In this document: positions 42,801-52,086 of the stretch, in pieces | Position numbering within the stretch: the first letter of the stretch is position 1 | Layout: each line of letters begins with the position of its first letter | NCBI GenBank assembly: GCA_043813305.1 | Contig: JBDRLC010000064.1 | Location: forward strand, 1-64,000 | Direction of reading: 5' to 3' | Length of the DNA: 64,000 nucleotides | Source: JAHIZC01 sp043813305 | GTDB lineage: Bacteria; Omnitrophota; Gorgyraeia; Gygaellales; Profunditerraquicolaceae | The notes under the pieces: generated by a model | The model's database searches: none | Told to the model about the DNA's origin: nothing | Seen by the model: the letters and a program-made list of their open reading frames with translations, nothing else | Translations under genes and position numbers: made by a program

Positions 42801-44054
42801 ATGGCTAAATTCTCCGAGGTATTAAAAAACCGTAATTTCTTTCTTTTGTGGCTGGGTCAGATAATCTCTCAGGTGGGGGATAGGCTTGGTCAGATGGCCC
42901 TGATTGCCCTGGTTTACTTTAGGGCGCCGGGTTCCACTTTCGAAATCGCCAAGATTCTTTCCTTTACGATAATCCCCGTATTCTTAATCGGACCGGTCGC
43001 GGGAGTTTATGTAGATAGGTGGGACAGGCGCCGCACAATGTATATTTGCGATATCCTAAGAGCAATACTGGTGGTACTCATCCCGTTATTTTTGTTCTAT
43101 AGCAAGAGTATGATCCCGGTATATCTGATTGTATTTTTTGCTTTTTCTATAGGAAGATTTTTTGTGCCGGCAAAATTAGCCATCGTTCCGGATTTAGTAG
43201 AGGAGAAAGATTTACTGATCGCAAATTCCCTGGTTAATACTACCGGTATGATTGCAGCGGTAGTGGGTTTTGGTGTAAGCGGTGTTCTGGTTGAGTGGGT
43301 AGGTGCAAAGTTCGGGTTTTATTTAGATGCCTTGAGTTTTTTCGCCTCCGGAGTACTGATCTTTTTTATCATGACCAAAACACGCCGATCTGTTAACTTT
43401 ATGGAAACAGGTAAGGAAATAGTTGATTTAATCAGTAAGTCTGTGTTTATAGAGATCAAAGAGGGTGTCTTATATTTTATCCGGAATAAAGACATCCGTT
43501 TTACTGCCGGAATAATGTTTATTTTATGGTCTGCACTGGGAGCAGTATATGTGGTATTTATTGTCTTCGTACAGAATACCCTGAATTCAGCAACCAAAGA
43601 CCTGGGCTTGTTAGTGATGTTCCTGGGAGGAGGATTATTTTTAGGCACCATTGTATATGGCAAGTTCGGACAGCGGCTCTCGCATTATAAGAGCATATTC
43701 AGCTCATTAATTTTAAGCGGTCTGATGCTGAATATTTTTGCCCGTACCTTAGATCAGTATCCCCGGTTTGACATCGCCGCTTTGCTGTCTTTATTATTAG
43801 GATTTACGATCGCACCGATCATGGTGGCCTCATATACGATTGTGCATAAGGCAAGCGCGAATGAGATGATGGGGAAGATTTTTAGCTCTTTAGAGATAGT
43901 GATGCATTTAGGATTTATATTGTTTATGTTTATAAGCAGCCTGTTGGCAGAAAAGTTCTCCAATTTTTTAATCCTGACGGTTGTAGGTTGCTTATTCAGC
44001 GTCTTAGGAATAATAAATCTAATATTTCACCGTAAGATCCCATGGTTAGACTAG
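42801..44054 (+). CDS. MFS transporter
   Basis: 417 aa with about twelve membrane helices. The loop after helix 2 has the MFS-type DRWDRRRTMY motif near 68-77. It resembles the enterobactin/MFS_3 exporter family (LWLGQIISQVGDRLGQMAL start). Substrate unknown. Its stop overlaps rnfC by 13 bp, so it is probably co-transcribed with the Rnf operon. Confidence 0.85.
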   Translation: MAKFSEVLKNRNFFLLWLGQIISQVGDRLGQMALIALVYFRAPGSTFEIAKILSFTIIPVFLIGPVAGVYVDRWDRRRTMYICDILRAILVVLIPLFLFYSKSMIPVYLIVFFAFSIGRFFVPAKLAIVPDLVEEKDLLIANSLVNTTGMIAAVVGFGVSGVLVEWVGAKFGFYLDALSFFASGVLIFFIMTKTRRSVNFMETGKEIVDLISKSVFIEIKEGVLYFIRNKDIRFTAGIMFILWSALGAVYVVFIVFVQNTLNSATKDLGLLVMFLGGGLFLGTIVYGKFGQRLSHYKSIFSSLILSGLMLNIFARTLDQYPRFDIAALLSLLLGFTIAPIMVASYTIVHKASANEMMGKIFSSLEIVMHLGFILFMFISSLLAEKFSNFLILTVVGCLFSVLGIINLIFHRKIPWLD

Positions 44055-45388
44055 AAAAGCATAAACACCAGACAGAAAATAAAGCGATTCAAGAACTACC
44101 TATCCCTAGCCGGGTTTATATTCCCCTGAGCCAGCATATAGGCAGGATCTGTGCTCCTCTAGTCAAAGTGGGAGATTCCGTAGCTCTAGGCCAGAAGATA
44201 GCCGCAGCTGATTCGCATGTATATGCACCTATACATGCCTCTGTTTCCGGAAAGGTTGTTGCGATTGATGATTGTCCGCATCCTGTGTTAGGAAGTTGTA
44301 AAGCTATAATTATTGATAGTGATAAAAGCCTGGCTAGAACCCAGAACCTACCTGTCCCGAGCGCAGTCGAGGGAGAACCTGAAACCCAAGAGGAGATAGA
44401 AGATTTATCTGCTGAGCAAATTCGTAGTATAGTGCTTGAGGCGGGGATTGTCGGGATGGGAGGCGCAAGTTTTCCCGCACACATAAAATTAAATCCGCCT
44501 AAGCCGGTTGACGCCTTGGTTATAAACGGCGCAGAGTGTGAGCCTTATTTGACTAGTGATTACCGGTTGATGATCGAGAGAGCTAAGGAGATTCTATCAG
44601 GCGTCGAACTAGTTGTAAAATGCTTAGGGGTTAAAAAGGTAATCATCGCTATTGAAGATAATAAGCCGGAGGCGATCAAAGTATTTCAGTCGGTCATAGA
44701 TTTTAGATCTTCAATACTAGAACAAGAATCTAGCATCAAGAATCCAGTATCAGTTATATTAAGAGTCCTGAAATCCTTTTATCCTCAAGGTGGAGAAAAG
44801 CAATTAATTAAAAATACCCTAAGACGCGAAGTGCCATCAGGGAAATTACCCTTTGATGTAGGGGTAGTAGTGCACAATGTCGCTACGCTGTATGCCATCT
44901 ATGAAGCTGCGTATCTAGAAAAGCCTTTGTATGAGAGGGTAGTTACGGTTACGGGAGATTGCTTAGAGAATCCGGGAAATTTTTTAGTGCGCATAGGTAC
45001 ACCTTTTAAAGATTTGATTGCTCAATGTGGCCCTATGAAGCAGGAGCCTGAAAAGGTCATATCAGGGGGGCCGATGATGGGGATTGCCCAGTACAGCCTG
45101 GATGTGCCGGTGATCAAAAGCACTAATGGTATTGTTTGTCTAAAGAGAGCTGAACTCAAGCCATCAGTTGAGGCGTTATGTGTACGCTGCGGCCGCTGCG
45201 TAGAGTATTGTCCCGTAGGACTATTGCCTTGTATGATCGGGATGGCGAGTGAGAAAGAAAAGTGGGATTTGGCAAAGGCATATGGATGCCTGGATTGTAT
45301 GGAGTGCGGATTATGCAACTATATCTGTCCGCAGAAGAAAGACTTGTTACAGTCGATTAAGAAGGCAAAATTAAGGAATGATCCATGA
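44042..45388 (+). CDS. rnfC: Rnf electron transport complex subunit C
   Basis: 448 aa. N-terminal barrel-sandwich domain (about 15-95), NADH/FMN-binding Rossmann-like part (EAGIVGMGGASFPAHIK, NGAECEPYLTSDYRLM), SLBB part and two 4Fe-4S motifs (CVRCGRCVEYCP near 380, CLDCMECGLCNYICP near 420). Part of the membrane complex that couples reduced ferredoxin to NAD+ with ion pumping. Odd: residues about 105-113 (PVPSAVEGE) are encoded by a dispersed repeat inserted in frame in the linker. Confidence 0.95.
   Translation: MVRLEKHKHQTENKAIQELPIPSRVYIPLSQHIGRICAPLVKVGDSVALGQKIAAADSHVYAPIHASVSGKVVAIDDCPHPVLGSCKAIIIDSDKSLARTQNLPVPSAVEGEPETQEEIEDLSAEQIRSIVLEAGIVGMGGASFPAHIKLNPPKPVDALVINGAECEPYLTSDYRLMIERAKEILSGVELVVKCLGVKKVIIAIEDNKPEAIKVFQSVIDFRSSILEQESSIKNPVSVILRVLKSFYPQGGEKQLIKNTLRREVPSGKLPFDVGVVVHNVATLYAIYEAAYLEKPLYERVVTVTGDCLENPGNFLVRIGTPFKDLIAQCGPMKQEPEKVISGGPMMGIAQYSLDVPVIKSTNGIVCLKRAELKPSVEALCVRCGRCVEYCPVGLLPCMIGMASEKEKWDLAKAYGCLDCMECGLCNYICPQKKDLLQSIKKAKLRNDP
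44349..44379. repeat. Dispersed imperfect palindrome inserted in frame in rnfC
   Basis: TCCCGAGCGCAGTCGAGGGA with flanks. Related CCTCGACT/CTCGAGGG-type sequences occur near 42509 and 42640. It encodes PVPSAVEGE, unlike the rest of the subunit. Seen in sequence; that the copies belong to one repeat family is inference. Confidence 0.6.
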
Positions 45389-45915
45389 AAGAGACGATTA
45401 GATATAGTTTGATATTGGGCATAATATGTTTTTTGGCCAGCGCGGTTTTATCTGTAGTCAATGCCGTAACCGCGCCAAAGATAGAAGAGCAGAGGATGCT
45501 TGAAGAGAAGGCTGCCTTAGAAGAAGTGATGCCGGAAGCAACCGAGTTTCTAGCAAAATCCTTGGGTGATTCGGTTTATTATCTGGCTTTTAATGATCAA
45601 AGGCTTATCGGGTTTGTGATTAAATCCAGCGGCGAAGGGTATTCTTCGGATATCGTGACCTTGACCGGTCTAGATCTTAAATTAGAGATTGTTGATATCA
45701 AGATCCTCTCTCAAAACGAGACTCCCGGTTTAGGGAGCAGGGTAGAAGAAGCCTCTTTTAGAGAACAGTTCCAGGGAAGGGGTTTAAATTCTATGGATCA
45801 AGTCGAGGCAATAACCGGAGCAACTATCTCTTCTTCCGCAGTGATCGATTCAATTAAAAAACAGATATTAGAACTTAAAGATATATTACTTCAGGAGATT
45901 AATAATGCCGGATAG
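45385..45915 (+). CDS. rnfG: Rnf complex subunit G (FMN-binding)
   Basis: 176 aa. One N-terminal membrane helix (about 8-29) and a periplasmic FMN-binding domain with the covalent flavinylation motif ITGATISS (Thr147). ApbE, encoded at 56716, would attach FMN. Overlaps rnfC by 4 bp and rnfD by 11 bp. Confidence 0.95.
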   Translation: MKETIRYSLILGIICFLASAVLSVVNAVTAPKIEEQRMLEEKAALEEVMPEATEFLAKSLGDSVYYLAFNDQRLIGFVIKSSGEGYSSDIVTLTGLDLKLEIVDIKILSQNETPGLGSRVEEASFREQFQGRGLNSMDQVEAITGATISSSAVIDSIKKQILELKDILLQEINNAG

Positions 45916-46837
45916 ACTAACAGCCAGTACATCTCCGCATATCCATAGCCATGAATTAACTGCTCAAGCAATGTGGTCAGTATTTCTGGCTTTAGTGCCT
46001 GCCGGGGTTGCCGGAGTCTATATCTTTGGTTTATCTGCTCTAAAGATTATCGTTATCTCAATATTAAGTTGTATAATTTTTGAGGCTTTAATCCAGAGAT
46101 TGACCGGAAGAGAAGTTACTATCTTAGACGGTTCCGCAGCTATTACTGGTATTTTATTGGCTTATAATCTATCTTCAAATGTTCCTCTTTGGATCCCTGT
46201 TGTTGGAAGTTTCTTTGCTATTGCTATAGTAAAGCTGGCGTTCGGAGGACTGGGAAGGAATATTTTTAATCCTGCCTTAGCAGCCCGCGCATTTTTACTC
46301 GCCTCCTGGCCGAAATATATGACTGATTTTGATGCCCTTACCGGCGCAACACCCTTAGTAATGATCAAAGAAGGAAAGGCGCATGATTTAGCGGAGTTAG
46401 GGTTGACCTACTGGGATTTATTCTTAGGCAAGAGAGGGGGTTGCATCGGAGAGGTATGCATTCTGGCTTTATTACTCGGCGCAGTCTATTTACTCTGGAA
46501 GAAACATATCTGGTGGCAGACACCGTTTGCTTTTGTTATTACGCTGGGAGGTTTGAGCTGGATTTTCGCAGTGCAGGGTTTTTTCAAAGGTGATTTTCTA
46601 TTTAGTATCTTATCCGGTGGAATAATTCTTGGCGCTTTTTTTATGGCTACTGATTATGTTACCAGCCCTCTGTGCAGAAGGGGGCAGCTGGTATTTGGTA
46701 TTGGTTGCGGATTGGTTGCTTTTCTCATACGCAGGTTCGGAGGATATCCGGAAGGGGTATCTTATGCAATTTTAATTATGAATGCATTTGTACCTTTGAT
46801 TGACAGGCATATCCGGCCAAGGGTATATGGAACGTGA
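45905..46837 (+). CDS. rnfD: Rnf complex subunit D
   Basis: 310 aa, about nine membrane helices. It has the LDGSAAITGILLAYNL and GGLGRNIFNPALAARAFLL blocks and a second flavinylation motif LTGATPLV (Thr149). Gene order is C-G-D here, against the usual C-D-G. Starts inside rnfG. Confidence 0.95.
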   Translation: MPDRLTASTSPHIHSHELTAQAMWSVFLALVPAGVAGVYIFGLSALKIIVISILSCIIFEALIQRLTGREVTILDGSAAITGILLAYNLSSNVPLWIPVVGSFFAIAIVKLAFGGLGRNIFNPALAARAFLLASWPKYMTDFDALTGATPLVMIKEGKAHDLAELGLTYWDLFLGKRGGCIGEVCILALLLGAVYLLWKKHIWWQTPFAFVITLGGLSWIFAVQGFFKGDFLFSILSGGIILGAFFMATDYVTSPLCRRGQLVFGIGCGLVAFLIRRFGGYPEGVSYAILIMNAFVPLIDRHIRPRVYGT

Positions 46838-47439
46838 TGAGTTTAATTAAAGAATTAACTAAAGGCATATCAAAAGAGAATCCTACATTAGGGCTTGTTT
46901 TGGGGTTGTGTCCTGCCTTAGCAGTCTCTACTTCCGTAAGCAATGCTGTTGGCATGGGGATCGCCGCTACTTTTGTTCTGCTTGGTTCAAATACTATAAT
47001 TTCAGGAATCCGAAGATTGATTCCTGAGCGCATCAGGCTTCCGGCGTTTATCGTAATTATTGCTACATTCGTGACTATTTGTGAGTTGGTAATGAAAGCA
47101 TATTTTCCGGTTTTAGATGCTAATCTGGGGATATTCGTTCCATTGATTGTAGTGAATTGTATTATTTTAGGAAGGGCCGAAGCCTTTGCCTCAAAGAATC
47201 CGATTTTACCTTCGATCTTTGATGCCATCGGTATGGGTATTGGTTTTACTCTAGCATTAATTTCAGTAGCTTTGGTACGCGAGATCTTGGGCGCGGGGAG
47301 TATCGCCGGATTTAAATTAACCGATAATTTTGAACCGGTAGCTATGATGATACTTGCGCCGGGAGCCTTGCTTACACTGGGTTTGTTAATTGCCTTAACT
47401 AATCTGCTTAAAACTAAAGGCAAGAGAGGGCAGCAATAA
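46834..47439 (+). CDS. rnfE: Rnf complex subunit E
   Basis: 201 aa, six membrane helices, NPTLGLVLGLCPALAVSTS and LGIFVPLIVVNCIILGRAEA motifs of the RnfE/NqrD family. Overlaps rnfD by 4 bp and abuts rnfA. Confidence 0.95.
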   Translation: MMSLIKELTKGISKENPTLGLVLGLCPALAVSTSVSNAVGMGIAATFVLLGSNTIISGIRRLIPERIRLPAFIVIIATFVTICELVMKAYFPVLDANLGIFVPLIVVNCIILGRAEAFASKNPILPSIFDAIGMGIGFTLALISVALVREILGAGSIAGFKLTDNFEPVAMMILAPGALLTLGLLIALTNLLKTKGKRGQQ

Positions 47440-48044
47440 TGGATTTTGCTAAAATTTTGACTATAGCCATCAGTATGATCTTCATCAATAATTTTATTCT
47501 CTCTAAATTCCTCGGCCTTTGTCCTTTCTTAGGGGTCTCTAAGGAAACTAAATCAGCGCTTTCCATGGGGTTTGCAGTGATATTTGTAATGACTATATCC
47601 AGTATTATCACCTGGTTGGTATATAACTTTGTATTACTGCGTTTTAATATCGGATATTTAAGGACGATTACCTTTATCTTGGTTATTGCCGCATCTGTTC
47701 AGTTCATAGAGATAGTGATTAGAAGATATTCTCCTGCTTTGTATAGGGCTTTAGGGATTTATCTGCCTTTGATTACTACCAATTGCGCTGTTTTGGGTGT
47801 GACGATATTAAATATCAATAATTTTTCTAAGGGAGTTTCTTTAGCAGAGAGTTTTCTTTACTCTACCGCTCAGGCTTTTTTTGCCGGTGTAGGTTTCTTA
47901 CTGGCGCTGATTATTATGTCAGGGATCCGCGAGCGCCTGGAATTGATCGATATACCAAAGAGCCTGCAGGGTATTCCTATAGCTTTTGTGGTTGCCTCGC
48001 TGATGAGCCTGGCATTTATGGGATTTAACGGGTTCTCCCGCTAA
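47439..48044 (+). CDS. rnfA: Rnf complex subunit A
   Basis: 201 aa, six membrane helices, with FINNFILSKFLGLCPFLGVS and LGIYLPLITTNCAVLGV of the RnfA/NqrE family. The two cysteines, one per half, coordinate the shared membrane iron cluster with RnfE in known structures. Confidence 0.95.
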   Translation: MDFAKILTIAISMIFINNFILSKFLGLCPFLGVSKETKSALSMGFAVIFVMTISSIITWLVYNFVLLRFNIGYLRTITFILVIAASVQFIEIVIRRYSPALYRALGIYLPLITTNCAVLGVTILNINNFSKGVSLAESFLYSTAQAFFAGVGFLLALIIMSGIRERLELIDIPKSLQGIPIAFVVASLMSLAFMGFNGFSR

Positions 48045-48059
48045 ACTGATTAATTAGCA

Positions 48060-48073
48060 GGCGGGATCCCGCC
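48060..48073. repeat. Perfect palindrome GGCGGGATCCCGCC between rnfA and rnfB
   Basis: 14-bp palindrome in the 66-bp gap. TCCCGCTAA at the rnfA stop and TTAGC...GGGA nearby add a larger imperfect hairpin, so it could attenuate or process the transcript between rnfA and rnfB. Confidence 0.7.
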
Positions 48074-48110
48074 ATCGAATAAGTGTAGAGTGGCGGGGAG
48101 GTTTTAAATC

Positions 48111-48926
48111 ATGGATATATTACCGCCGATTTTAACTTTAACCGGATTGGGAGTTGTTTTTGGGGCAGGTCTTGCTCTGGCAGCTAAGAAGTTCTGCGTA
48201 ACTGCTGATCCCCGTCTGGAAAAAATATATGCTCAACTTCCCGGAGCAAACTGCGGCGCCTGCGGTAAGCCGGGATGTATCGGATTTGCCGAAGGTTTGA
48301 TTCAGGGGACTTGTTCTATTGAAGGATGTGTACTAGCTGAGGAAAAAGTGCGCGAGATGATCGCAGGTGTGTTAGGGGTGGAACATAAAGCAAAATTAAA
48401 GAAGGTGGCTGTTCTGCATTGTAATGGAGGGAATAAACGGGCAAAGGATAAATTTGAATATAGCGGCATAAGAAGCTGTCTTTCTGCTGATCTTGTTGCA
48501 GGAGGGCCGAAGGCCTGTATTTATGGCTGTATAGGATACGCGGATTGTCAGCGGGTTTGTCCCTTTGGCGCAATTACAATGAGTGCAGAAGGCCTACCGG
48601 TGGTTAATGAGGATAAGTGTACTGCCTGCGCTAAGTGTATAGTAGCATGCCCTAAGAAACTTTTCAGTTTGGTCTCAGCTGACAAAAATTATCTTGTGCG
48701 CTGTAAATCTCTTGATCTGGGGAAAAAAGTAATGCGGGCCTGTTCTGTTGGATGTATTGCCTGCCGTAAATGTGAGAAGGCCTGTCCGCTTGAGGCAATT
48801 AAGATGATTGATAATCTTTCGGTTATTGACTATAATATCTGTGATAACCGCGGTGAGTGTTTCAGGGTCTGTCCTACCAAGAGTATTACCAGGAAGGAAA
48901 ATAAGTTATGGAAGATGCGGGCTTAA
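48111..48926 (+). CDS. rnfB: Rnf complex subunit B (ferredoxin-like)
   Basis: 271 aa. N-terminal helix (about 7-27), an Fe-S domain with GANCGACGKPGCIGFAEGL, then several 4Fe-4S motifs (CIGYADCQRVCP, CTACAKCIVACP, CIACRKCEKACP, CDNRGECFRVCP). It accepts electrons from ferredoxin for the Rnf complex. SD GGGGAGG upstream. Overlaps purN by 19 bp. Confidence 0.95.
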   Translation: MDILPPILTLTGLGVVFGAGLALAAKKFCVTADPRLEKIYAQLPGANCGACGKPGCIGFAEGLIQGTCSIEGCVLAEEKVREMIAGVLGVEHKAKLKKVAVLHCNGGNKRAKDKFEYSGIRSCLSADLVAGGPKACIYGCIGYADCQRVCPFGAITMSAEGLPVVNEDKCTACAKCIVACPKKLFSLVSADKNYLVRCKSLDLGKKVMRACSVGCIACRKCEKACPLEAIKMIDNLSVIDYNICDNRGECFRVCPTKSITRKENKLWKMRA

Positions 48927-49531
48927 AAAATATTGCGGTCTTTGCTTCAGGAAGAGGGAGTAATTTTAGCGCGATTATTCGGGCAGTTAAAAAAGGCAAG
49001 ATCAAAGCGAATCTATCTTTACTGATCTCTGATAATCCTAAGGCAGGAGCTATTGCCAGAGCAAAGCGTGCAGGAGTAAAAGTAGTCTTGGCAAAAAGGG
49101 AGGATTTTGCTACTAAGAGTGATTTTGAAAAAAGAATTATCCAGCACCTTCAGGAGAATAATATAGAGTTAATCGTTTTGGCGGGTTTTATGCGCGTTCT
49201 AGGGCCTGATCTTATACAGGCTTATGATCAGCGGATTTTAAACATACATCCTGCAATACTTCCCTCTTTTAAGGGTGCGCATGGGATAAAGGATGCTTTT
49301 GACTATGGCGTGAAAGTCACAGGTGTAACGGTTCATTTCGTAGATGAAGAGATGGACCACGGTCCGATAGTCTTACAGGCTCAGGTCCTGATAGAAGAAA
49401 ATGATACCCTTGAATCTCTGGAGAAAAAGATACATAAAATAGAGCATAAGCTCTATCCGCAAGCAATCAGACTGTTTCTAGAAGGAAAGATAAGAGTGGA
49501 AGGGAGGAGGGCAAAGATTACTAGTGTTTAG
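48908..49531 (+). CDS. purN: Phosphoribosylglycinamide formyltransferase
   Basis: 207 aa. Transfers formyl from 10-formyl-THF to GAR in purine synthesis. Key blocks: FASGRGSNFSAI, LAGFMRVL, the catalytic NIHPAILPSFKGAHG (Asn and His) and VDEEMDHGPI (Asp). It overlaps rnfB by 19 bp and so is the last gene of this operon; functional link to Rnf is not obvious. Its 3' end overlaps the convergent lipoprotein gene by 11 bp. Confidence 0.96.
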   Translation: MEDAGLKNIAVFASGRGSNFSAIIRAVKKGKIKANLSLLISDNPKAGAIARAKRAGVKVVLAKREDFATKSDFEKRIIQHLQENNIELIVLAGFMRVLGPDLIQAYDQRILNIHPAILPSFKGAHGIKDAFDYGVKVTGVTVHFVDEEMDHGPIVLQAQVLIEENDTLESLEKKIHKIEHKLYPQAIRLFLEGKIRVEGRRAKITSV

Positions 49532-50384
49532 GTTGCGCTAAGATTGCCGCCTGATTTAAAACCACCGTATCCTGCTTAAGTAAATCAATTAATCTTACCT
49601 CGCTAAAACCTCTAAATTCATAAGTATCTACACAATAAAATATTATTTTTAATATTTCCTGTTTGATATCGATTTCTTCATCCAGAGGTTTGATTTGTTT
49701 TATGGAATATTCAAAAAAAAGTGTGTTATCGGCAAAATATCCGTTTGATTTCTCTACTTCAAAATATTCCTTCCAATTCTCATCCTGAAATTTAGCAGTT
49801 ATTCTTTGAGAGATCAGCGCCACAAGGAAATCTTCAAACCTTATATCAAAAGCCTGAATATGTTCTCCGGTTGCATCATCTATCGCCTCAGGATTTTCTG
49901 CAAAGCCGATTACATATCTGCGGTTAACCTCTGTCCAGGGGATTACCCCGGCATAAGATTTTTGAGTATCTAAGACATTCCCGGCGATAGTATAATCCAG
50001 CCCGGCTTTAATATCGGAAGCAACCATTACGTAAAACTCTAAGTTGTTTTCAGAACTCAATAATACTCTCCCGATAGAGCTTAAGATATTATTTAATTCA
50101 TGCGATATCTCTTCGTCAAATACCTTTCCTTCTACTATCCCATAGTCCTTATCGAGTAGTTTATCCATAGGTGCATATATCCAGAGGGTGTTTGTGGACC
50201 TTTTGGTTACAACATCCAGGCCGAATTCTTCTTTACAGATTTTTTTTACAGTAGAGAGGATATTTTCTTCTTTATAGGTTGGCTCAATCGGGTCTTGTTG
50301 ACAGCCAGCTAAAATGAAAGAAAAGAGGAGGTTAAAAAGGAGGACGGTTTTTGCCGAATTCTTTAAAGATAGCTTCAATCTCAT
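49521..50384 (-). CDS. Lipoprotein, unknown function
   Basis: 287 aa. Signal with KLSLKNSAKTVLLFNLLFSF and lipobox LAGC (Cys29). The rest is a mixed alpha/beta domain with no motif I recognise. ATG 50384 is required to keep the signal sequence, so the gene overlaps the 3' end of the ftsH-like gene by 53 bp. The overlap suggests co-translation with the protease. Confidence 0.7.
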   Translation of the reverse strand: MRLKLSLKNSAKTVLLFNLLFSFILAGCQQDPIEPTYKEENILSTVKKICKEEFGLDVVTKRSTNTLWIYAPMDKLLDKDYGIVEGKVFDEEISHELNNILSSIGRVLLSSENNLEFYVMVASDIKAGLDYTIAGNVLDTQKSYAGVIPWTEVNRRYVIGFAENPEAIDDATGEHIQAFDIRFEDFLVALISQRITAKFQDENWKEYFEVEKSNGYFADNTLFFEYSIKQIKPLDEEIDIKQEILKIIFYCVDTYEFRGFSEVRLIDLLKQDTVVLNQAAILAQPKH

Positions 50385-52032
50385 CGTAATTGAGCTCTTC
50401 TTTGGCGAGCAATTCCTGGGCAAAGCGATCAAGAAGGTCAGATTCTTTTTTTAGCAGGTTTTCTACTTCTTTGAAGCAGCCCTGTAGTATTTCCTGTACT
50501 TCGTTATTTAGTTGTTCTTTGATCTTCTCTGATACAAAGGAAACGCTTTGACCTCGAAATATTCCGTAATCTTGAGGCATAGTTTCTAATAAGCTGTAGT
50601 TTCCTACCAGCCCGGATTTTCCCATTCCCCATTCCCAGACCATCCGGTGGGCGAGCCACATCGCATGAGTAAAATCCTGGCTTACACCGGAGGTGGTGGA
50701 ATTTAATTTTATCCCTTCGGCAGCGTATGAACCCAGGCTCACCTTAATATCTCCCAGATATTGGTCTTTAGTACGGACATGTATTTCTTCGCGGGGATGT
50801 GGCATGACGAAACCCAGTGCGCCGCCTCGGGCTAAAATCGTAGCCTTAAACACATCCTTATGGGGTGCTAGAAACCACATCGAAATTGCGTGGCCTGCTT
50901 CATGATAAGCAATCTTCCTGCGTTCGCTTTCAGTGAATACGATCTTATGCTTGATGCCCATTTCGACTCTATCATAGGCTTCAGAGATCTCTTTCATTGA
51001 GATTGATTCTTTTTTATTGCGTACGGTGATAAGCGCTGCTTCTCTGATCAGGTTAGAGATATCCGCAGGGCTATTACCTACCGTTAATCTTGCTAATCTT
51101 TGTTTATCGAGTGAGGAATCGTGCTTTACGCTTTTGAGATAATAGTCAAACAGCTTTTCTCTTTCTTCTAAATTAGGCTTGCTGACAAAAATCTTACGGT
51201 CAAATCTCCCCGGTCTGAGTAATGCCGGGTCTAAGAAGCTTTCCGGAGCATTGGTGGCACCGATTACGATTATATTATAGTCTTTCTCTTTAAGGCCATC
51301 CATCTCGATGAGCAGTTGATTCAAAGTGGTGTTAGATTCACGTTGTCCGCCGAATCCCCGGTCGGTTGCACGCTGTGCTCCTACAGCATCTAGTTCATCG
51401 ATAAATATAATACATCCGCCCTCTGCGTAAGCCATCTGTCCGGCGTGTTTGAAGAGTTTGCGGATGCGGCTGGCACCCACCCCTACAAACATTTCGATAA
51501 ATTCTGAGCCGGACATCGCTAAGAAAGGAAGCTTTGATTCTGTGGCGATCGCCTTGGCAAGATAGGTTTTGCCGCAGCCCGGAGGACCGATCGTTAATAT
51601 GCCTCTTAAGATTTTGCCGCCGATACGTTGCAGGTGCGCCCGGTCTCTGACTAGGCGTACGACCTCCAATGCCTCTTCCTTTGCCTCATCCATGCCGATG
51701 ACATCATTCCAGTGGATGCGTAGGTCATCCGGGCCTACCTTTTTTGTATTAAGCCGGGTAAATTTAGCAGCTCCGCCGCGCATGATCCAGATCCACATCA
51801 ATCCCCACATCGGGATGAACATGATGTAGCTGACCAGCCAGACATACATATGTATTCCGGATTGGGCGAGGGTTGCTTTTTTAAAGTATGATTCTGAGGT
51901 TTTCCAGGCGGCAACCGAATTGCGGATGAATACCGAAAGGGAGATCAGTATAACGATGATGACCACAGCGACGATTATTCCAATCCAGTGGTATTTGAAG
52001 AATAGGTGAATCTTTCTTTTATTTATTTGCAT
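50332..52032 (-). CDS. FtsH-like membrane ATP-dependent zinc protease
   Basis: 566 aa. Two N-terminal membrane helices (about 18-34 and 64-84), AAA+ module with Walker A GPPGCGKT (149-156), Walker B IIFIDELDA and SRH region RPGRFDRK, then an M41 peptidase with HEAGH (377-381). The short periplasmic loop is unlike canonical FtsH. It degrades membrane and misfolded proteins. Slightly shorter than E. coli FtsH. Regulated by a good minus-strand promoter. Confidence 0.92.
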   Translation of the reverse strand: MQINKRKIHLFFKYHWIGIIVAVVIIVILISLSVFIRNSVAAWKTSESYFKKATLAQSGIHMYVWLVSYIMFIPMWGLMWIWIMRGGAAKFTRLNTKKVGPDDLRIHWNDVIGMDEAKEEALEVVRLVRDRAHLQRIGGKILRGILTIGPPGCGKTYLAKAIATESKLPFLAMSGSEFIEMFVGVGASRIRKLFKHAGQMAYAEGGCIIFIDELDAVGAQRATDRGFGGQRESNTTLNQLLIEMDGLKEKDYNIIVIGATNAPESFLDPALLRPGRFDRKIFVSKPNLEEREKLFDYYLKSVKHDSSLDKQRLARLTVGNSPADISNLIREAALITVRNKKESISMKEISEAYDRVEMGIKHKIVFTESERRKIAYHEAGHAISMWFLAPHKDVFKATILARGGALGFVMPHPREEIHVRTKDQYLGDIKVSLGSYAAEGIKLNSTTSGVSQDFTHAMWLAHRMVWEWGMGKSGLVGNYSLLETMPQDYGIFRGQSVSFVSEKIKEQLNNEVQEILQGCFKEVENLLKKESDLLDRFAQELLAKEELNYDEIEAIFKEFGKNRPPF

Positions 52033-52049
52033 ATTTTACCTGTTAGTAG

Positions 52050-52078
52050 AAAATACCACATCTTTCTCGGTATGTCAA
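52050..52078 (-). promoter_or_regulatory. Promoter of the ftsH-like gene (minus strand)
   Basis: TTGACA (52073-52078, read on minus), 17-nt spacer, TATTTT (52050-52055). It lies 18 bp before the ATG at 52032. Confidence 0.75.
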
Positions 52079-52086
52079 GGAATTAC

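Noticed and set aside
46776..47423. Minus-strand 215-codon ORF
   Set aside because: Fully overlaps rnfE on the other strand, with no SD or motif; long antisense frames arise by codon bias.
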